Counted from the stretch's first letter, positions 44,049 through 53,330 are shown. The stretch: DNA of 64,000 nucleotides from Hydrogenophaga intermedia (GCF_000723405.1 NZ_CCAE010000004.1:1-64000); one strand, 5' to 3'. The notes: generated by a model from the sequence alone, not told the origin. A program made the numbers and translations.

Positions 44049-44675
44049 ATGTCACAACAACACAAACCCGCCGGCTTCACGCACGAGCGCATCGAGACCA
44101 ACAACTTCCTGATGATCGTGCTCATCGTGCTGGTGATCGCGATCGGAGGCCTGGTCGAGATCGTGCCGCTGTTCTTCCAGAAATCCACCACGCAGCCCGT
44201 GGAAGGTCTCAAGCCGTACACCGCGCTGCAGCTCGCCGGGCGAGACGTGTACGTGCGCGAGGGTTGCTACAACTGCCACTCGCAGATGATCCGCCCCTTC
44301 CAGGCCGAGACCCTGCGCTACGGCCACTACTCGGTGGCGGGTGAGTTCGTCTACGACCGGCCCTTCCAGTGGGGCAGCAAGCGCACCGGGCCCGACCTGG
44401 CGCGTGTGGGCGGACGCTACAGCGACGAGTGGCACCGCCTGCACCTCATCAACCCGCGCGACCTGGTGCCCGAATCCAACATGCCGGCCTACGCCTGGCT
44501 GGAGAAGAAGCCCGTGGACGCCGCCGGCATGCCCGTGCGCCTGAAGACGCTGCGCACCCTGGGGGCGCCCTACAGCGACGAGGAGATCGCCGGTGCCGCC
44601 GATGCCGTCAAGGGCAAGACCGAGATGGACGCGCTCATCGGCTACCTGCAGGTGCTGGGCACCGCCGTGAAGTGA
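44049..44675 (+). CDS. ccoO: Cytochrome cbb3 oxidase subunit II
   Basis: A 208-residue membrane-anchored monohaem cytochrome c. One N-terminal helix ([21 protein letters not shown]) is followed by [16 protein letters not shown] with the haem motif CYNCH and the axial Met in SNMPAYAWL. It feeds electrons into CcoN. It starts 10 bases after ccoN. Confidence 0.97.
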   Translation: MSQQHKPAGFTHERIETNNFLMIVLIVLVIAIGGLVEIVPLFFQKSTTQPVEGLKPYTALQLAGRDVYVREGCYNCHSQMIRPFQAETLRYGHYSVAGEFVYDRPFQWGSKRTGPDLARVGGRYSDEWHRLHLINPRDLVPESNMPAYAWLEKKPVDAAGMPVRLKTLRTLGAPYSDEEIAGAADAVKGKTEMDALIGYLQVLGTAVK

Positions 44676-44683
44676 GGCCCGCG

Positions 44684-44827
44684 ATGAACATGGACATCAA
44701 CACCCTGCGCTCCGTCGTCACCGTCATCAGCCTGCTGGCGTTCGTGGGCATCGTGGCCTGGGCCTGGTCGCGCCGCAACCGCGAGCGCTTCGACGAGGCC
44801 GCGCGCCTGCCTTTCCAGGACGAGTGA
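44684..44827 (+). CDS. ccoQ: Cytochrome cbb3 oxidase subunit CcoQ
   Basis: A 47-residue protein with one membrane helix (VVTVISLLAFVGIVAWAW) and a charged cytosolic end (RRNRERFDEAARLPFQDE). This is the CcoQ/FixQ pattern; it stabilises the oxidase. It lies between ccoO and ccoP as usual. Confidence 0.95.
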   Translation: MNMDINTLRSVVTVISLLAFVGIVAWAWSRRNRERFDEAARLPFQDE

Positions 44828-44870
44828 GCCAGCCCAGATACCACCCCACAAAGGGGAACCGGGAAACAAC

Positions 44871-45779
44871 ATGAGCGATTTCACGAGCAACTTCTGGTCC
44901 TTCTACGTGGCCATCCTCACCGTGGTGAGCATCGTGGCCTGCGCTGTCCTGCTGTGGGCGGCGGGCACCACCAAGGTCAAGCCGGGGCAGGACAACACCA
45001 CCGGCCACGTGTGGGACGGTGACCTGCGCGAGCTCAACAACCCCCTGCCGCGCTGGTGGGTGTGGCTGTTCGTCATCACCATCGTCTTCAGCCTGGCCTA
45101 TGGCCTGCTGTACCCCATGTACGGCCGCTACGCTGGCGTGCTGGGCTGGACATCCACCGGCCAGCACACGACCGAGGTGCAGGCGCATCAGGAGGCCATC
45201 GCCCCGCTGTATGCCCAGTTCCGCGACCAGCCGCCCGAGCGCCTGGCCGGTGACGCCCAGGCCATGGCGATCGGCGAGCGCCTGTTCATGAACCAGTGCG
45301 CCATGTGCCACGGCTCGGACGCGCGCGGCTCGAAGGGCTTTCCCAACCTCACGGATGGCGACTGGCTGCACGGCGGCGAACCGACGGTGATCGAGGCCAC
45401 CATCACCCAGGGCCGGCACGGCATGATGCCGCCCCTGGCCGCGGCCGTGGGCAGTGCGGACGACGTGCGCAACGTCGCCAACTATGTGCTCAGCCTGTCC
45501 AACAGCCCACACGACCGCGTGCGTGCCTCGCAAGGCCGCATCAAGTTCGCGGTCTGCGCGGCCTGCCATGGCATGGACGGCAAGGGCAACACGGCGCTCG
45601 GCGCACCCAACCTCACCGACAACGTCTGGCTGCATGGATGGGGCGAGGAGGCCATCGTGCGTGCCGTCACCAACGGCATCGACAACCGCATGCCGGCGCA
45701 GAACCAGTTGCTCAACGCCGAGCAAATTCGCGTGTTGACGGCTTACGTGTGGGGGCTGTCGAATCGCCCGGCCCAATGA
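44871..45779 (+). CDS. ccoP: Cytochrome cbb3 oxidase subunit III
   Basis: A 302-residue dihaem cytochrome c. Two N-terminal helices (residues about 10-30 and 60-85) precede two cytochrome domains with CAMCHGSD and CAACHGMD haem motifs. It receives electrons from soluble cytochromes or bc1. GGGGAAC and the ATG at 44871 follow ccoQ by 43 bases. Its stop overlaps the ccoG ATG. Confidence 0.96.
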   Translation: MSDFTSNFWSFYVAILTVVSIVACAVLLWAAGTTKVKPGQDNTTGHVWDGDLRELNNPLPRWWVWLFVITIVFSLAYGLLYPMYGRYAGVLGWTSTGQHTTEVQAHQEAIAPLYAQFRDQPPERLAGDAQAMAIGERLFMNQCAMCHGSDARGSKGFPNLTDGDWLHGGEPTVIEATITQGRHGMMPPLAAAVGSADDVRNVANYVLSLSNSPHDRVRASQGRIKFAVCAACHGMDGKGNTALGAPNLTDNVWLHGWGEEAIVRAVTNGIDNRMPAQNQLLNAEQIRVLTAYVWGLSNRPAQ

Positions 45780-47194
45780 AGACCATTCCCATCCAACCCG
45801 TCAGCGAGGACGAGGAGATCACGATCTCCCTCTACGCCGCGCGGGAGAAGATCCAGGCGCGTGCGGTGAAGGGCGTGTTCGCGCGCTGGCGCTGGTTCTT
45901 CGTGTGGGCCACGCAGTTGGTGTTTTACGGACTGGCCTGGCTGCCCTGGAATGGCCGCCAGGCCGTGCTGTTTGATCTGGAAGCGCGCCGCTTCTACCTG
46001 TTCGATCTGGTCCTGTACCCGCAGGACTTCGTCTACCTCACGGGCCTGCTGGTCATCTCGGCGCTGTCGCTGTTCCTGTTCACTGCCGTGGCGGGGCGGT
46101 TGTGGTGCGGCTTCGCCTGCCCGCAGACGGTCTACACCGAGCTGTTCATGTGGATCGAGCACCGCGTGGAGGGTGATCGTTCGGCCCGTCTGCGGCTCGA
46201 CGCGGCGCCCATGGGGCTGGCCAAATTCGGCAAGCGCGCGCTCAAGCACGGGCTGTGGGGCGGGCTGTCGCTGTGGACGGGCTTCACCTTCGTCGGCTAC
46301 TTCACGCCGATCCGCGAACTCGCGGGCCTGGTGGCCAGCCTCTCGCTGGGGCCCTGGCAGACCTTCTGGATCCTGTTCTACAGCCTCGCGACGTATGGCA
46401 ACGCCGGCTTCCTGCGCGAGCAGGTGTGCAAGTACATGTGCCCCTACGCGCGCTTCCAGAGCGCGATGTTCGACAAGGACACGATGATCGTGACCTACGA
46501 CGAGGCGCGGGGCGAGCCGCGCGGCGCGCGCAGCAAGAAGGCCGATCCGAAGGCGCTGGGCCTGGGTTCCTGCGTGGACTGCACGCTGTGTGTGCAGGTC
46601 TGCCCCACCGGCATCGACATCCGCAAAGGCCTGCAGTACGAGTGCATCGGCTGCGCGGCCTGCATTGACGTGTGCGACGACGTGATGGACAAGGTGGGCT
46701 ACCCGCGCGGGCTGATCCGCTTCGCCACGCAGAACGGCATCGCAAAGGGCTGGAGCCGCGCGCAGATGATCCGCCGGGCGCTGCGCCCGCGCGTGCTGGT
46801 CTACAGCGGCATCCTGCTGGCCGTCTCGCTGGCCGTGCTGGGCAGCCTGTGGCTGCGCACGCCGCTCAAAGTGGACGTGATCCGCGACCGTGGCGCGCTC
46901 GCGCGCGAGGTGGGGCAGGGCCGCATCGAGAACGTCTACCGCCTGCAGATCATGAACGCGACCGAAACCGCGCAGACCTACGAACTGAGCGTGCAAGGGC
47001 TGCCGGGCATTGCCCTCGAATCCGACGCGCGCGTGCAGGTGGCTCCGGCCGAGGTGCGCGCCGTGGCCGCGCGCGTGCAGGTGCCGCCTGGCGCGGCCAC
47101 CAGCGGCCCGCACCCCATCCAGTTCGAGGTGCGCGCCGAACATGACGAGCGCGTGCAGGTGCGCGAGAAGAGCACCTTCCTCATTCCCCGATGA
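45776..47194 (+). CDS. ccoG: cbb3 oxidase assembly ferredoxin-like protein CcoG
   Basis: A 472-residue polyferredoxin membrane protein (RdxB/FixG). It has about five membrane helices, the segment LWCGFACPQTVYTELFMW with cysteines, CKYMCPYARFQSAMF, and two [4Fe-4S] motifs CVDCTLCVQVCP and CIGCAACIDVCD. A C-terminal periplasmic immunoglobulin-like domain follows. CcoG reduces Cu2+ for insertion into CcoN. The ATG overlaps the ccoP stop. Confidence 0.95.
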   Translation: MKTIPIQPVSEDEEITISLYAAREKIQARAVKGVFARWRWFFVWATQLVFYGLAWLPWNGRQAVLFDLEARRFYLFDLVLYPQDFVYLTGLLVISALSLFLFTAVAGRLWCGFACPQTVYTELFMWIEHRVEGDRSARLRLDAAPMGLAKFGKRALKHGLWGGLSLWTGFTFVGYFTPIRELAGLVASLSLGPWQTFWILFYSLATYGNAGFLREQVCKYMCPYARFQSAMFDKDTMIVTYDEARGEPRGARSKKADPKALGLGSCVDCTLCVQVCPTGIDIRKGLQYECIGCAACIDVCDDVMDKVGYPRGLIRFATQNGIAKGWSRAQMIRRALRPRVLVYSGILLAVSLAVLGSLWLRTPLKVDVIRDRGALAREVGQGRIENVYRLQIMNATETAQTYELSVQGLPGIALESDARVQVAPAEVRAVAARVQVPPGAATSGPHPIQFEVRAEHDERVQVREKSTFLIPR

Positions 47195-47213
47195 CACCCT
47201 GCAGGAGACCGCC

Positions 47214-47504
47214 ATGCACCTGAAGTCGATCGAACCCGAATCCACCGAGCCCTGGTGGCGCGTGGGCCCCATGTGGCTGGTGGTGGGTGGGCCGCTGGTG
47301 GTGGTGGCCGCCGCCATCGCCACCGCGGTCATTGCCATCAACGGAGCCGACCCGGTGCTCGACAAGGCCGCCTACCAGGCCACGCTGGAGCAGGCGCGCC
47401 GCCTGCAGGGCCCGCAGCGCGAGCAGGCCCTGATCGGTTTGCAACCCGCCCACCAGGCCCGCAACCACGCGGCCTCGCCGGTGGTGCGTGAAGGCGGACA
47501 CTGA
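47214..47504 (+). CDS. Short FixH/CcoH-like protein
   Basis: A 96-residue protein with one N-terminal helix. EPWWRVGPMWLVVGGPLVVV and AAYQATLEQARRLQ resemble the N-terminal part of FixH/CcoH, which is usually about 150 residues and has a longer periplasmic domain. It follows ccoG by 19 bases, the position of ccoH. The function is probably cbb3 assembly, but the C-terminal domain is missing or very short, so assignment is tentative. Confidence 0.65.
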   Translation: MHLKSIEPESTEPWWRVGPMWLVVGGPLVVVAAAIATAVIAINGADPVLDKAAYQATLEQARRLQGPQREQALIGLQPAHQARNHAASPVVREGGH

Positions 47505-47745
47505 AGTGGAGGCCCGCAACTGGATGTGGGTGGGCTGGCCATCGTTCCTGATGGCCGGCGTGCTGGAGATGCTGGTGTTCGCGGTGGTGGACCCGAGCGA
47601 ACTGCACTGGCGAGGCGGTGTCCTGGACTGGTCGCGCCCGGCCGTCTACACGCTGAGCTTCTTCTTGTTCTGGGCCGTGATCGCCGTGTCCAGTGCGCTG
47701 AGCGTGTGGCTGGCGCAGGACCTCAAGCGCAAGTCTGGGGATTGA
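47488..47745 (+). CDS. Small membrane protein, unknown function, cco locus
   Basis: An 85-residue protein with two hydrophobic segments (WVGWPSFLMAGVLEMLVFAVV and PAVYTLSFFLFWAVIAVSSALS, given as FFLFWAVIAVSSALS) and a short basic tail. Start is either GTG at 47488, which overlaps the previous gene, or GTG at 47506 directly after its stop. It is similar in plan to small proteins often found after ccoGH in Burkholderiales. Its last 23 bases overlap the 3' end of fnr on the other strand. Confidence 0.7.
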   Translation: MKADTEVEARNWMWVGWPSFLMAGVLEMLVFAVVDPSELHWRGGVLDWSRPAVYTLSFFLFWAVIAVSSALSVWLAQDLKRKSGD

Positions 47746-48442
47746 CGATGCGCCGCAGCGCCTCGGCGTCCTTGACGTGCACGTAGCGCTGCTTCACGTC
47801 GACGATGCCGTCGTCCACGAACTTCGAGAACGTGCGACTCACCGTCTCCAGCTTCATGCCCAGGTAGCTGCCGATCTCCTCGCGAGTCATGCGCAGGTTG
47901 AACTCGGACGGCGAGAAGCCGCGCGCCTGCAGGCGCTGCACCAGGTTGAGCAGGAAGGCCGCCAGGCGCTCCTCGGCGCGCATGCTGCCCAGCAGCAGCA
48001 TCACGCTGTGGTCGCGCACGATCTCGCGGCTCATGATGCGGTGCACGTGGTGCTGCAGGGTGGTGAACTGGCGCGACAGATCCTCGACCTGGTCGAAGGG
48101 CATGACGCAGACCTCGGCGTCTTCCAGTGCCACGGCGTCGCAGGCGTGGCGGTCGCTCACGATGCCGTCCAGGCCGATGATCTCGCCCGCCATCTGGAAA
48201 CCGGTGACCTGGTCGCGACCATCGGCGGTGGTCACGCAGGTCTTGAAGAAGCCGGAACGGATGGCGTAGAGCGAGGTGAACTGATCACCCACCGAGAAGA
48301 GGGCATCGCCGCGCTTGACGCGTTTGCGCGTCGAGATCAACGTATCAAGTTGGCCCATTTCCTGCGCGTTCAGGCCCATGGGCAGGCAGAGCTCGCGCAG
48401 GTTGCAGCTCGAGCAAGCCACTTTGATGCGTTGGGCGTCCAT
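47723..48442 (-). CDS. fnr: FNR-family oxygen-sensing transcriptional regulator
   Basis: A 239-residue CRP/FNR regulator with the four oxygen-sensing cysteines Cys10, Cys13, Cys19 (KVACSSCNLRELC) and Cys112 (DAEVCVMPF). The spacing of the last two (93 residues) equals that of E. coli FNR, so the [4Fe-4S] sensor is intact. The C-terminal helix-turn-helix region is MTREEIGSYLGMKLETVSRTFSK. The ATG at 48442 has GAGGGA nine bases upstream; an ATG at 48451 would leave no spacing. It likely acts on the TTGAC-N4-GTCAA-type boxes in this region. Confidence 0.95.
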   Translation of the reverse strand: MDAQRIKVACSSCNLRELCLPMGLNAQEMGQLDTLISTRKRVKRGDALFSVGDQFTSLYAIRSGFFKTCVTTADGRDQVTGFQMAGEIIGLDGIVSDRHACDAVALEDAEVCVMPFDQVEDLSRQFTTLQHHVHRIMSREIVRDHSVMLLLGSMRAEERLAAFLLNLVQRLQARGFSPSEFNLRMTREEIGSYLGMKLETVSRTFSKFVDDGIVDVKQRYVHVKDAEALRRIVNPQTCA

Positions 48443-48508
48443 GTTTGTCATTCCCTCTGATTCGACGCTGCGGAGGATACTCCCCCCTGCGCGGGATGCG
48501 AGCGCCGC

Positions 48509-48522
48509 TTGACCAGGATCAA
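48509..48522. promoter_or_regulatory. FNR-type box between fnr and hemN
   Basis: TTGAC-CAGG-ATCAA matches the FNR consensus with perfect outer halves. It lies 34 bases before the hemN ATG and 66 bases upstream of the divergent fnr ATG at 48442. It may activate hemN under low oxygen and autoregulate fnr. Confidence 0.85.
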
Positions 48523-48556
48523 GGCTTCCCGGCAGCGCGTCGGGCACAGTTGCCGC

Positions 48557-49954
48557 ATGCCACAAGGACTTGCCGTGAGCCACGCGATCCCCGACGACCT
48601 GCTCAGGCGTTTCGACGTCCCGGGGCCCCGCTACACCTCCTACCCCACGGCCGACCGCTTCGTGGAAGCCTTCACCGAGCAGGACTACCGCCTTGCACTG
48701 GGCCAGCGCCGCGCGGGCTCCATGGCCCTGCCACTGTCGCTGTACGTGCACATCCCGTTCTGCGAATCGGTCTGCTACTACTGTGCGTGCAACAAAGTCA
48801 TTACAAAGCACCACTCGCGCGGCGCCGAATACCTGCGCCACCTCTCGCGTGAGCTGGACCTTCAGATCGAGCACCTGGGCGCCGGGCAGTCGGTGTCGCA
48901 ACTGCACCTGGGCGGGGGCACGCCCACGTTCCTGAGCGACACCGAACTCGAAGACCTGATGGCCATGCTGCGGCGCCACTTCGCGCTGGTGCCGGGTGGG
49001 GAGTACTCGATCGAGGTGGACCCGCGCACCGTGGACGCGCAGCGGCTGCGCACGCTGCACCGCCTGGGCTTCAACCGCCTGAGCTTCGGCGTGCAGGATT
49101 TCGACCCCGCTGTACAAAAGGCCGTGCACCGCGTCCAGCCCGCCGAGCAAGTCTTCGCCCTGATGGACGCGGCGCGGCGCATCGGCTTCGAGTCGGTCAA
49201 CGTGGACCTGATCTACGGCCTGCCGCTGCAGACGCCAGAGTCCTTCCGGCGCACGCTGGCGCAATTGCAGGCCCTGCGGCCCGACCGCGTGGCGCTCTAC
49301 GCCTACGCGCACCTGCCGGCGCGCTTCAAGCCGCAGCGGCGCATCGTGGCGGCCGAGTTGCCCGGCGCCGCCGACAAGCTCGCCATGCTGTCGGCCTCGC
49401 TCGACATCCTGCGCGACGCGGGCTACGTGCATGTGGGCATGGACCACTTCGCGCTGCCCGATGACGCATTGGCCGTGGCCAAGCGCCAGGGCCGGCTGCA
49501 CCGCAACTTCCAGGGCTACAGCACCCAGCCGGACTGCGACCTCATCGCGCTCGGTGTCTCGGCCATCGGCCGCGTCGGCGCCACCTACAGCCAGAACGCC
49601 AAGACCCTGGACGAGTACGTGGACCTGCTCGACCAGGGGCGCTTGCCCATCGTGCGCGGCCTGGCGCTCACGCGCGACGACCTGGTGCGCCGCGCGGTGA
49701 TCATGTCGCTGATGTGCCAGGGCGAACTGCTGTTCGAAAGCGTCGACCAAGGCCAGTTGATCGACAGCCGCCGTTACTTCGCGAACGAGTTGCAGGCGCT
49801 GGAGCCCTTCGTGAAAGAAGGCCTGGTCACCCTGGACGACCAGGGCGTGCACGTCACCGAAACCGGCTGGTACCTGATCCGCGCGATCGCCATGCTGTTC
49901 GACCGCCACCTGCGCGCCGATCAGGACCGCGCGCGTTTCTCGAAGATCCTGTGA
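48557..49954 (+). CDS. hemN: Oxygen-independent coproporphyrinogen III oxidase
   Basis: A 465-residue radical SAM enzyme converting coproporphyrinogen III to protoporphyrinogen IX without oxygen. The radical SAM cysteines are Cys69, Cys73 and Cys76 (FCESVCYYCACN). LHLGGGTPTFL, EVDPRTVDAQRL and RLSFGVQDFDPAVQKAV are family segments. The ATG at 48557 was chosen because the FNR box would otherwise lie inside the gene. It supplies haem during microaerobic growth. Confidence 0.96.
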   Translation: MPQGLAVSHAIPDDLLRRFDVPGPRYTSYPTADRFVEAFTEQDYRLALGQRRAGSMALPLSLYVHIPFCESVCYYCACNKVITKHHSRGAEYLRHLSRELDLQIEHLGAGQSVSQLHLGGGTPTFLSDTELEDLMAMLRRHFALVPGGEYSIEVDPRTVDAQRLRTLHRLGFNRLSFGVQDFDPAVQKAVHRVQPAEQVFALMDAARRIGFESVNVDLIYGLPLQTPESFRRTLAQLQALRPDRVALYAYAHLPARFKPQRRIVAAELPGAADKLAMLSASLDILRDAGYVHVGMDHFALPDDALAVAKRQGRLHRNFQGYSTQPDCDLIALGVSAIGRVGATYSQNAKTLDEYVDLLDQGRLPIVRGLALTRDDLVRRAVIMSLMCQGELLFESVDQGQLIDSRRYFANELQALEPFVKEGLVTLDDQGVHVTETGWYLIRAIAMLFDRHLRADQDRARFSKIL

Positions 49955-49964
49955 GGTCGACGGC

Positions 49965-50636
49965 ATGTCCGGCTCCCTGCTGATCACCGCCTTGCTGATG
50001 GGCCTGGTGGGCGGCCCCCACTGCGTGGCCATGTGCGGTGCGGCCTGCGCGGGCATTGGGCGTGCCGCCGGGGAACGGGGCACCCGCGCCGTCGTGGCGT
50101 TCCAGCTCAGCCGCGTGGCCGGCTACGCCAGTGTGGGGGCGCTGGCGGCGGGCTCGGTGCAGGGCCTGGCCTGGCTGGGCGCGCACACGCAGGTGATCCG
50201 ACCGGTATGGACCATGTTTCATGTGGCCGCGCTGCTGCTGGGCGCCTGGCTGCTGTGGCGGGCGCGGCAGCCTGCGTGGATCGACGGGGTGGGGCAGGGC
50301 GTGTGGCGCCGCGCCAAGCCCGCGATGACCTGGTTGGGTCCGCGCGCGCCCTGGGTGCTGGGCTACGGCTGGGCGCTCATGCCTTGCGGCCTGTTGTATT
50401 CCGCGCTGCTGGTGGCCTCGCTCACGGCCAGTGCGATTGAGGGCGCGGCGGTGATGGCGCTGTTCGCCATGGGCTCGTCGGTGTCGCTGTTCGCCGGACC
50501 CTGGCTGCTGCTGCGCCTGCGCGAGGCGCGCTCGGGCGCCTGGGGCATCCGCCTGGCGGGCCTGGCCTTGCTGCTGGCGTCGGGCTGGGCGCTATGGATG
50601 GGGATCACCCGGCCCACCGGGCTGTGGTGCCTCTGA
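49965..50636 (+). CDS. SafE/TauE-family membrane protein (cbb3 biogenesis-type)
   Basis: A 223-residue protein with about six helices. It has the conserved GGPHCVAMCGAACAG and LMPCGLLYSALLVAS cysteine-histidine segments typical of the SafE-type family found beside cco and copper genes. Those proteins are thought to help metal or cofactor delivery to cbb3 oxidase, although the annotation sulfite exporter is often given. It starts 10 bases after hemN and is likely in its transcript. Confidence 0.75.
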   Translation: MSGSLLITALLMGLVGGPHCVAMCGAACAGIGRAAGERGTRAVVAFQLSRVAGYASVGALAAGSVQGLAWLGAHTQVIRPVWTMFHVAALLLGAWLLWRARQPAWIDGVGQGVWRRAKPAMTWLGPRAPWVLGYGWALMPCGLLYSALLVASLTASAIEGAAVMALFAMGSSVSLFAGPWLLLRLREARSGAWGIRLAGLALLLASGWALWMGITRPTGLWCL

Positions 50637-50639
50637 GCG

Positions 50640-51554
50640 TCAGCGCCTGGCGCGTTCGGGCAAGGTGGCCAGCACCAGGCCCAGCAGCGCAATGCCGAAG
50701 GCCAGCAACTGCAGGCCGCTGAGGCGCTCGCCCATGAACACCACGCCGATGAGCGCCGCGCTGATCGGCAGCATCACGGTGAACACACCGGCCTGCGAGG
50801 CCGGCACGCGCTTGAGGCCACTCATCCACAGCCACACCGTCCACACGCTGGCGGCCAGCGCGTAGAACACCAGCAGCCCCCAGATGGACAGCGCCACGGC
50901 GCCGAAGTTGAACTGCAGCGCCGCCCAGATGCCGAAGGGCGTGACCAGCGCCAGCCCCCAGAGGTTGATGATGGCTGAGATGCGCTTGGGGCCCAGGCCT
51001 TCGGTGAGGCGCTTGCCGATCACCACGTAGGACGCCTCGCACACCACTGCCGCAAACACCAGCAGGTTGCCCAGCAGCGCCTGCGAGCCGCCGGCCGAAG
51101 CGCCCGCGCCCTTGTCGAGCGAGAACAGGCCGATGCCCAGGGCCGCGCAGGCGATGCCCGCCGCGCTGCGCGCGCCAATGCGCTCGCGCAGGAAGACCCA
51201 GCTCAGCACCGCCACCACGGCGGGGATCGACGACATCACCACGCCCGCCGCCACGGCGGTGGTCATGCTCACGCCGAAGAGCATGCAGATGGAAAACAGG
51301 AAGTTGCCCAGAAAGGACTCGAGAAAGAGCAGGGCGCGCGTGCGCAGGCTCAGTGGCGGTTCGTCGGACGGCTTGCGCAGCCAGCGCCACATGGCCAGCG
51401 CGCCGATGGCGAAGCGCAGCCAGGCCAGCAGGAACACCGGGAACACCAGCACCAGGGGTTTGGACAGCGCCACGTAGCTGCCCACGAGCGCCATGCTCAG
51501 GCCCAGGCTGCCGTAGGCCGTGGCGCGTTGGAGTGAAGTCACGGGCCGCATCAT
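50640..51554 (-). CDS. EamA/DMT-family transporter
   Basis: A 304-residue inner-membrane protein with ten hydrophobic segments in two repeats of five (EamA duplication), for example LTEGLGPKRISAIINLWGLAL in the second half (short form LTEGLGPKRISAIINLW). Members move metabolites across the membrane; the substrate is unknown. The ATG at 51554 (or 51551) starts MMRPVTSLQRATAYG; an open stretch upstream adds unsupported residues. It diverges from aceA. Confidence 0.88.
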   Translation of the reverse strand: MMRPVTSLQRATAYGSLGLSMALVGSYVALSKPLVLVFPVFLLAWLRFAIGALAMWRWLRKPSDEPPLSLRTRALLFLESFLGNFLFSICMLFGVSMTTAVAAGVVMSSIPAVVAVLSWVFLRERIGARSAAGIACAALGIGLFSLDKGAGASAGGSQALLGNLLVFAAVVCEASYVVIGKRLTEGLGPKRISAIINLWGLALVTPFGIWAALQFNFGAVALSIWGLLVFYALAASVWTVWLWMSGLKRVPASQAGVFTVMLPISAALIGVVFMGERLSGLQLLAFGIALLGLVLATLPERARR

Positions 51555-51835
51555 GCCGCAGGTGCACCCGGGGGTTTTCGGGATGAGGAATTTGCTTTTC
51601 GCATCAAGAAATCCGGAGATGCTGCGTTGCGGCAAATTTTCTTGATATGGGAGATGGGATTTCTCATTGAAAAATGTCAGAAAAACACCGTTGATTTAAA
51701 ACAAGAAAATTTTTCTCTTGTATAAGACATAAGAGGCGTTTTGAGTCTTCTATAAGACTTAGAGTCTTGTTCAACGGCACCGCCTTTGCCGCGACCCGCC
51801 GCCCGGTACCCCCATCAACCCCAAGGAGTGTCCCC
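51555..51835. promoter_or_regulatory. AT-rich aceA promoter region with repeated palindromes
   Basis: This 281-base gap is markedly AT-rich (about 51640-51775). It carries CTTGTATAAG at 51717-51726 and GTCTT-CTAT-AAGAC at 51745-51758; the CTT-N4-AAG cores are 30 bases apart, about three helical turns. AGACT-TAG-AGTCT follows at 51755-51767. These look like operators of the isocitrate lyase gene. AAGGAG precedes the ATG at 51836. The EamA promoter must also be here. Confidence 0.65.
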
Positions 51836-53167
51836 ATGCCTCAGTCCCTCACCGAACAGCTCAGCCGCGCGCAACAGATCGAAGCCCTGGAGAAAGACTG
51901 GGCCACGAACCCGCGCTGGAAAGGCGTCAAGCGCGGCTACACCGCCGCCGACGTGGTGCGCCTGCGCGGCAGCATGCACATCGAGCACACCCTGGCCCGG
52001 CGCGGCGCGGAAAAGCTCTGGGAGAAGATCAACGGTGGCGCCAAGAAGGGCTACGTCAACGCCTTCGGCGCCATCAGCGCCGGCCAGGCCATGCAGCAGG
52101 CCAAGGCCGGGCTGGAAGCCGTGTACCTCTCAGGCTGGCAGGTGGCCGCCGACGGCAACACCAGCGAAACCATGTACCCCGACCAGTCGCTCTACGCCTA
52201 CGACTCGGTGCCCACCATGGTCCGCCGCATCAACAACACTTTCAAGCGCGCCGACGAAATCCAGTGGGGCCGTGGCATCGAGCCCGGCAGCAAGGAATTC
52301 ATCGACTACTTCCTGCCCATCGTGGCCGACGCGGAAGCCGGCTTCGGCGGCGTGCTCAACGCCTTCGAGTTGATGAAGAACATGATCGCCGCCGGCGCCG
52401 CGGGCGTGCACTTCGAAGACCAGTTGGCCGCCGTGAAGAAGTGCGGCCACATGGGCGGCAAGGTGCTCGTGCCCACGCAGGAAGCCATCGAGAAGCTGAT
52501 CGCCGCGCGCTTCGCCGCCGACGTGATGGGTGTGTCCACCATCGTGCTGGCCCGCACCGACGCCGAGGCCGCCAACCTCATCACCAGCGACCACGACGCC
52601 AACGACAAGCCCTTCCTCACCGGCGAGCGCACGCAGGAAGGCTTCTACCGCGTCAAGAACGGCTTGGAGCAGGCCATCAGCCGCGGCGTGGCCTACGCGC
52701 CCTACGCCGACCTGGTGTGGTGCGAGACCGGCACGCCCGACCTGGGCTTCGCCCGCGAATTCGCGCAGGCCGTGCACGCCAAGAGCCCGGGCAAGCTGCT
52801 CAGCTACAACTGCTCGCCGTCCTTCAACTGGAAGAAGAACCTGGACGACAAGACCATCGCCCGCTTCCAGGACGAGCTCTCCGCGCTGGGCTACAAGTAC
52901 CAGTTCATCACCCTGGCCGGCATCCACATCAACTGGTTCAACACCTTCCAGTTCGCGCACGCCTACGCGCGCGGCGAAGGCATGAAGCACTACACGGAGA
53001 TGGTGCAGGAGCCCGAATTCAAGGCGCGCGAGCAGGGCTACACCTTCGTGTCGCACCAGCAGGAGGTGGGCGCGGGCTACTTCGATGACGTGACCACGGT
53101 GATCCAGGGCGGGTCGTCGAGCGTGAAGGCGCTGACGGGCTCGACCGAGGAAGAGCAGTTCCACTGA
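51836..53167 (+). CDS. aceA: Isocitrate lyase
   Basis: A 443-residue glyoxylate-shunt enzyme cleaving isocitrate to succinate and glyoxylate. The active-site [13 protein letters not shown] segment (KKCGH), [16 protein letters not shown] and [12 protein letters not shown] are present; Lys-Lys-Cys-Gly-His carries the catalytic cysteine. The length is as expected. It stands alone, with its own promoter and terminator. It lets the cell grow on acetate, which links to the malonate operon that also yields acetyl-CoA. Confidence 0.97.
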   Translation: MPQSLTEQLSRAQQIEALEKDWATNPRWKGVKRGYTAADVVRLRGSMHIEHTLARRGAEKLWEKINGGAKKGYVNAFGAISAGQAMQQAKAGLEAVYLSGWQVAADGNTSETMYPDQSLYAYDSVPTMVRRINNTFKRADEIQWGRGIEPGSKEFIDYFLPIVADAEAGFGGVLNAFELMKNMIAAGAAGVHFEDQLAAVKKCGHMGGKVLVPTQEAIEKLIAARFAADVMGVSTIVLARTDAEAANLITSDHDANDKPFLTGERTQEGFYRVKNGLEQAISRGVAYAPYADLVWCETGTPDLGFAREFAQAVHAKSPGKLLSYNCSPSFNWKKNLDDKTIARFQDELSALGYKYQFITLAGIHINWFNTFQFAHAYARGEGMKHYTEMVQEPEFKAREQGYTFVSHQQEVGAGYFDDVTTVIQGGSSSVKALTGSTEEEQFH

Positions 53168-53198
53168 GTTGAATCCGACGGATACCTGAGGAGACAGG

Positions 53199-53222
53199 GC
53201 CGCCCTTCGGGGCGGCTTTTTT
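53199..53222 (+). terminator. Intrinsic terminator after aceA
   Basis: GCCGCCC-TTCG-GGGCGGC, a seven-pair hairpin with a stable TTCG tetraloop, is followed by TTTTTT, 32 bases after the aceA stop. Confidence 0.95.
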
Positions 53223-53330
53223 GTGCCTCTGTGGGATGTCGTGCGAGCCGCTGACCAAGGGCGGGGCAGCCGGCGCCGGGAACGCCGTTTGCCCTTGCTG
53301 TTTTTGCCCTGACGAAAGGGACTTCCCTGC

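Noticed and set aside
48443-50083. N-terminal extension of the fnr reading frame running antisense through hemN
   Set aside because: FNR similarity starts at MDAQRIK. The extension is low-complexity antisense of hemN and includes the FNR box region.
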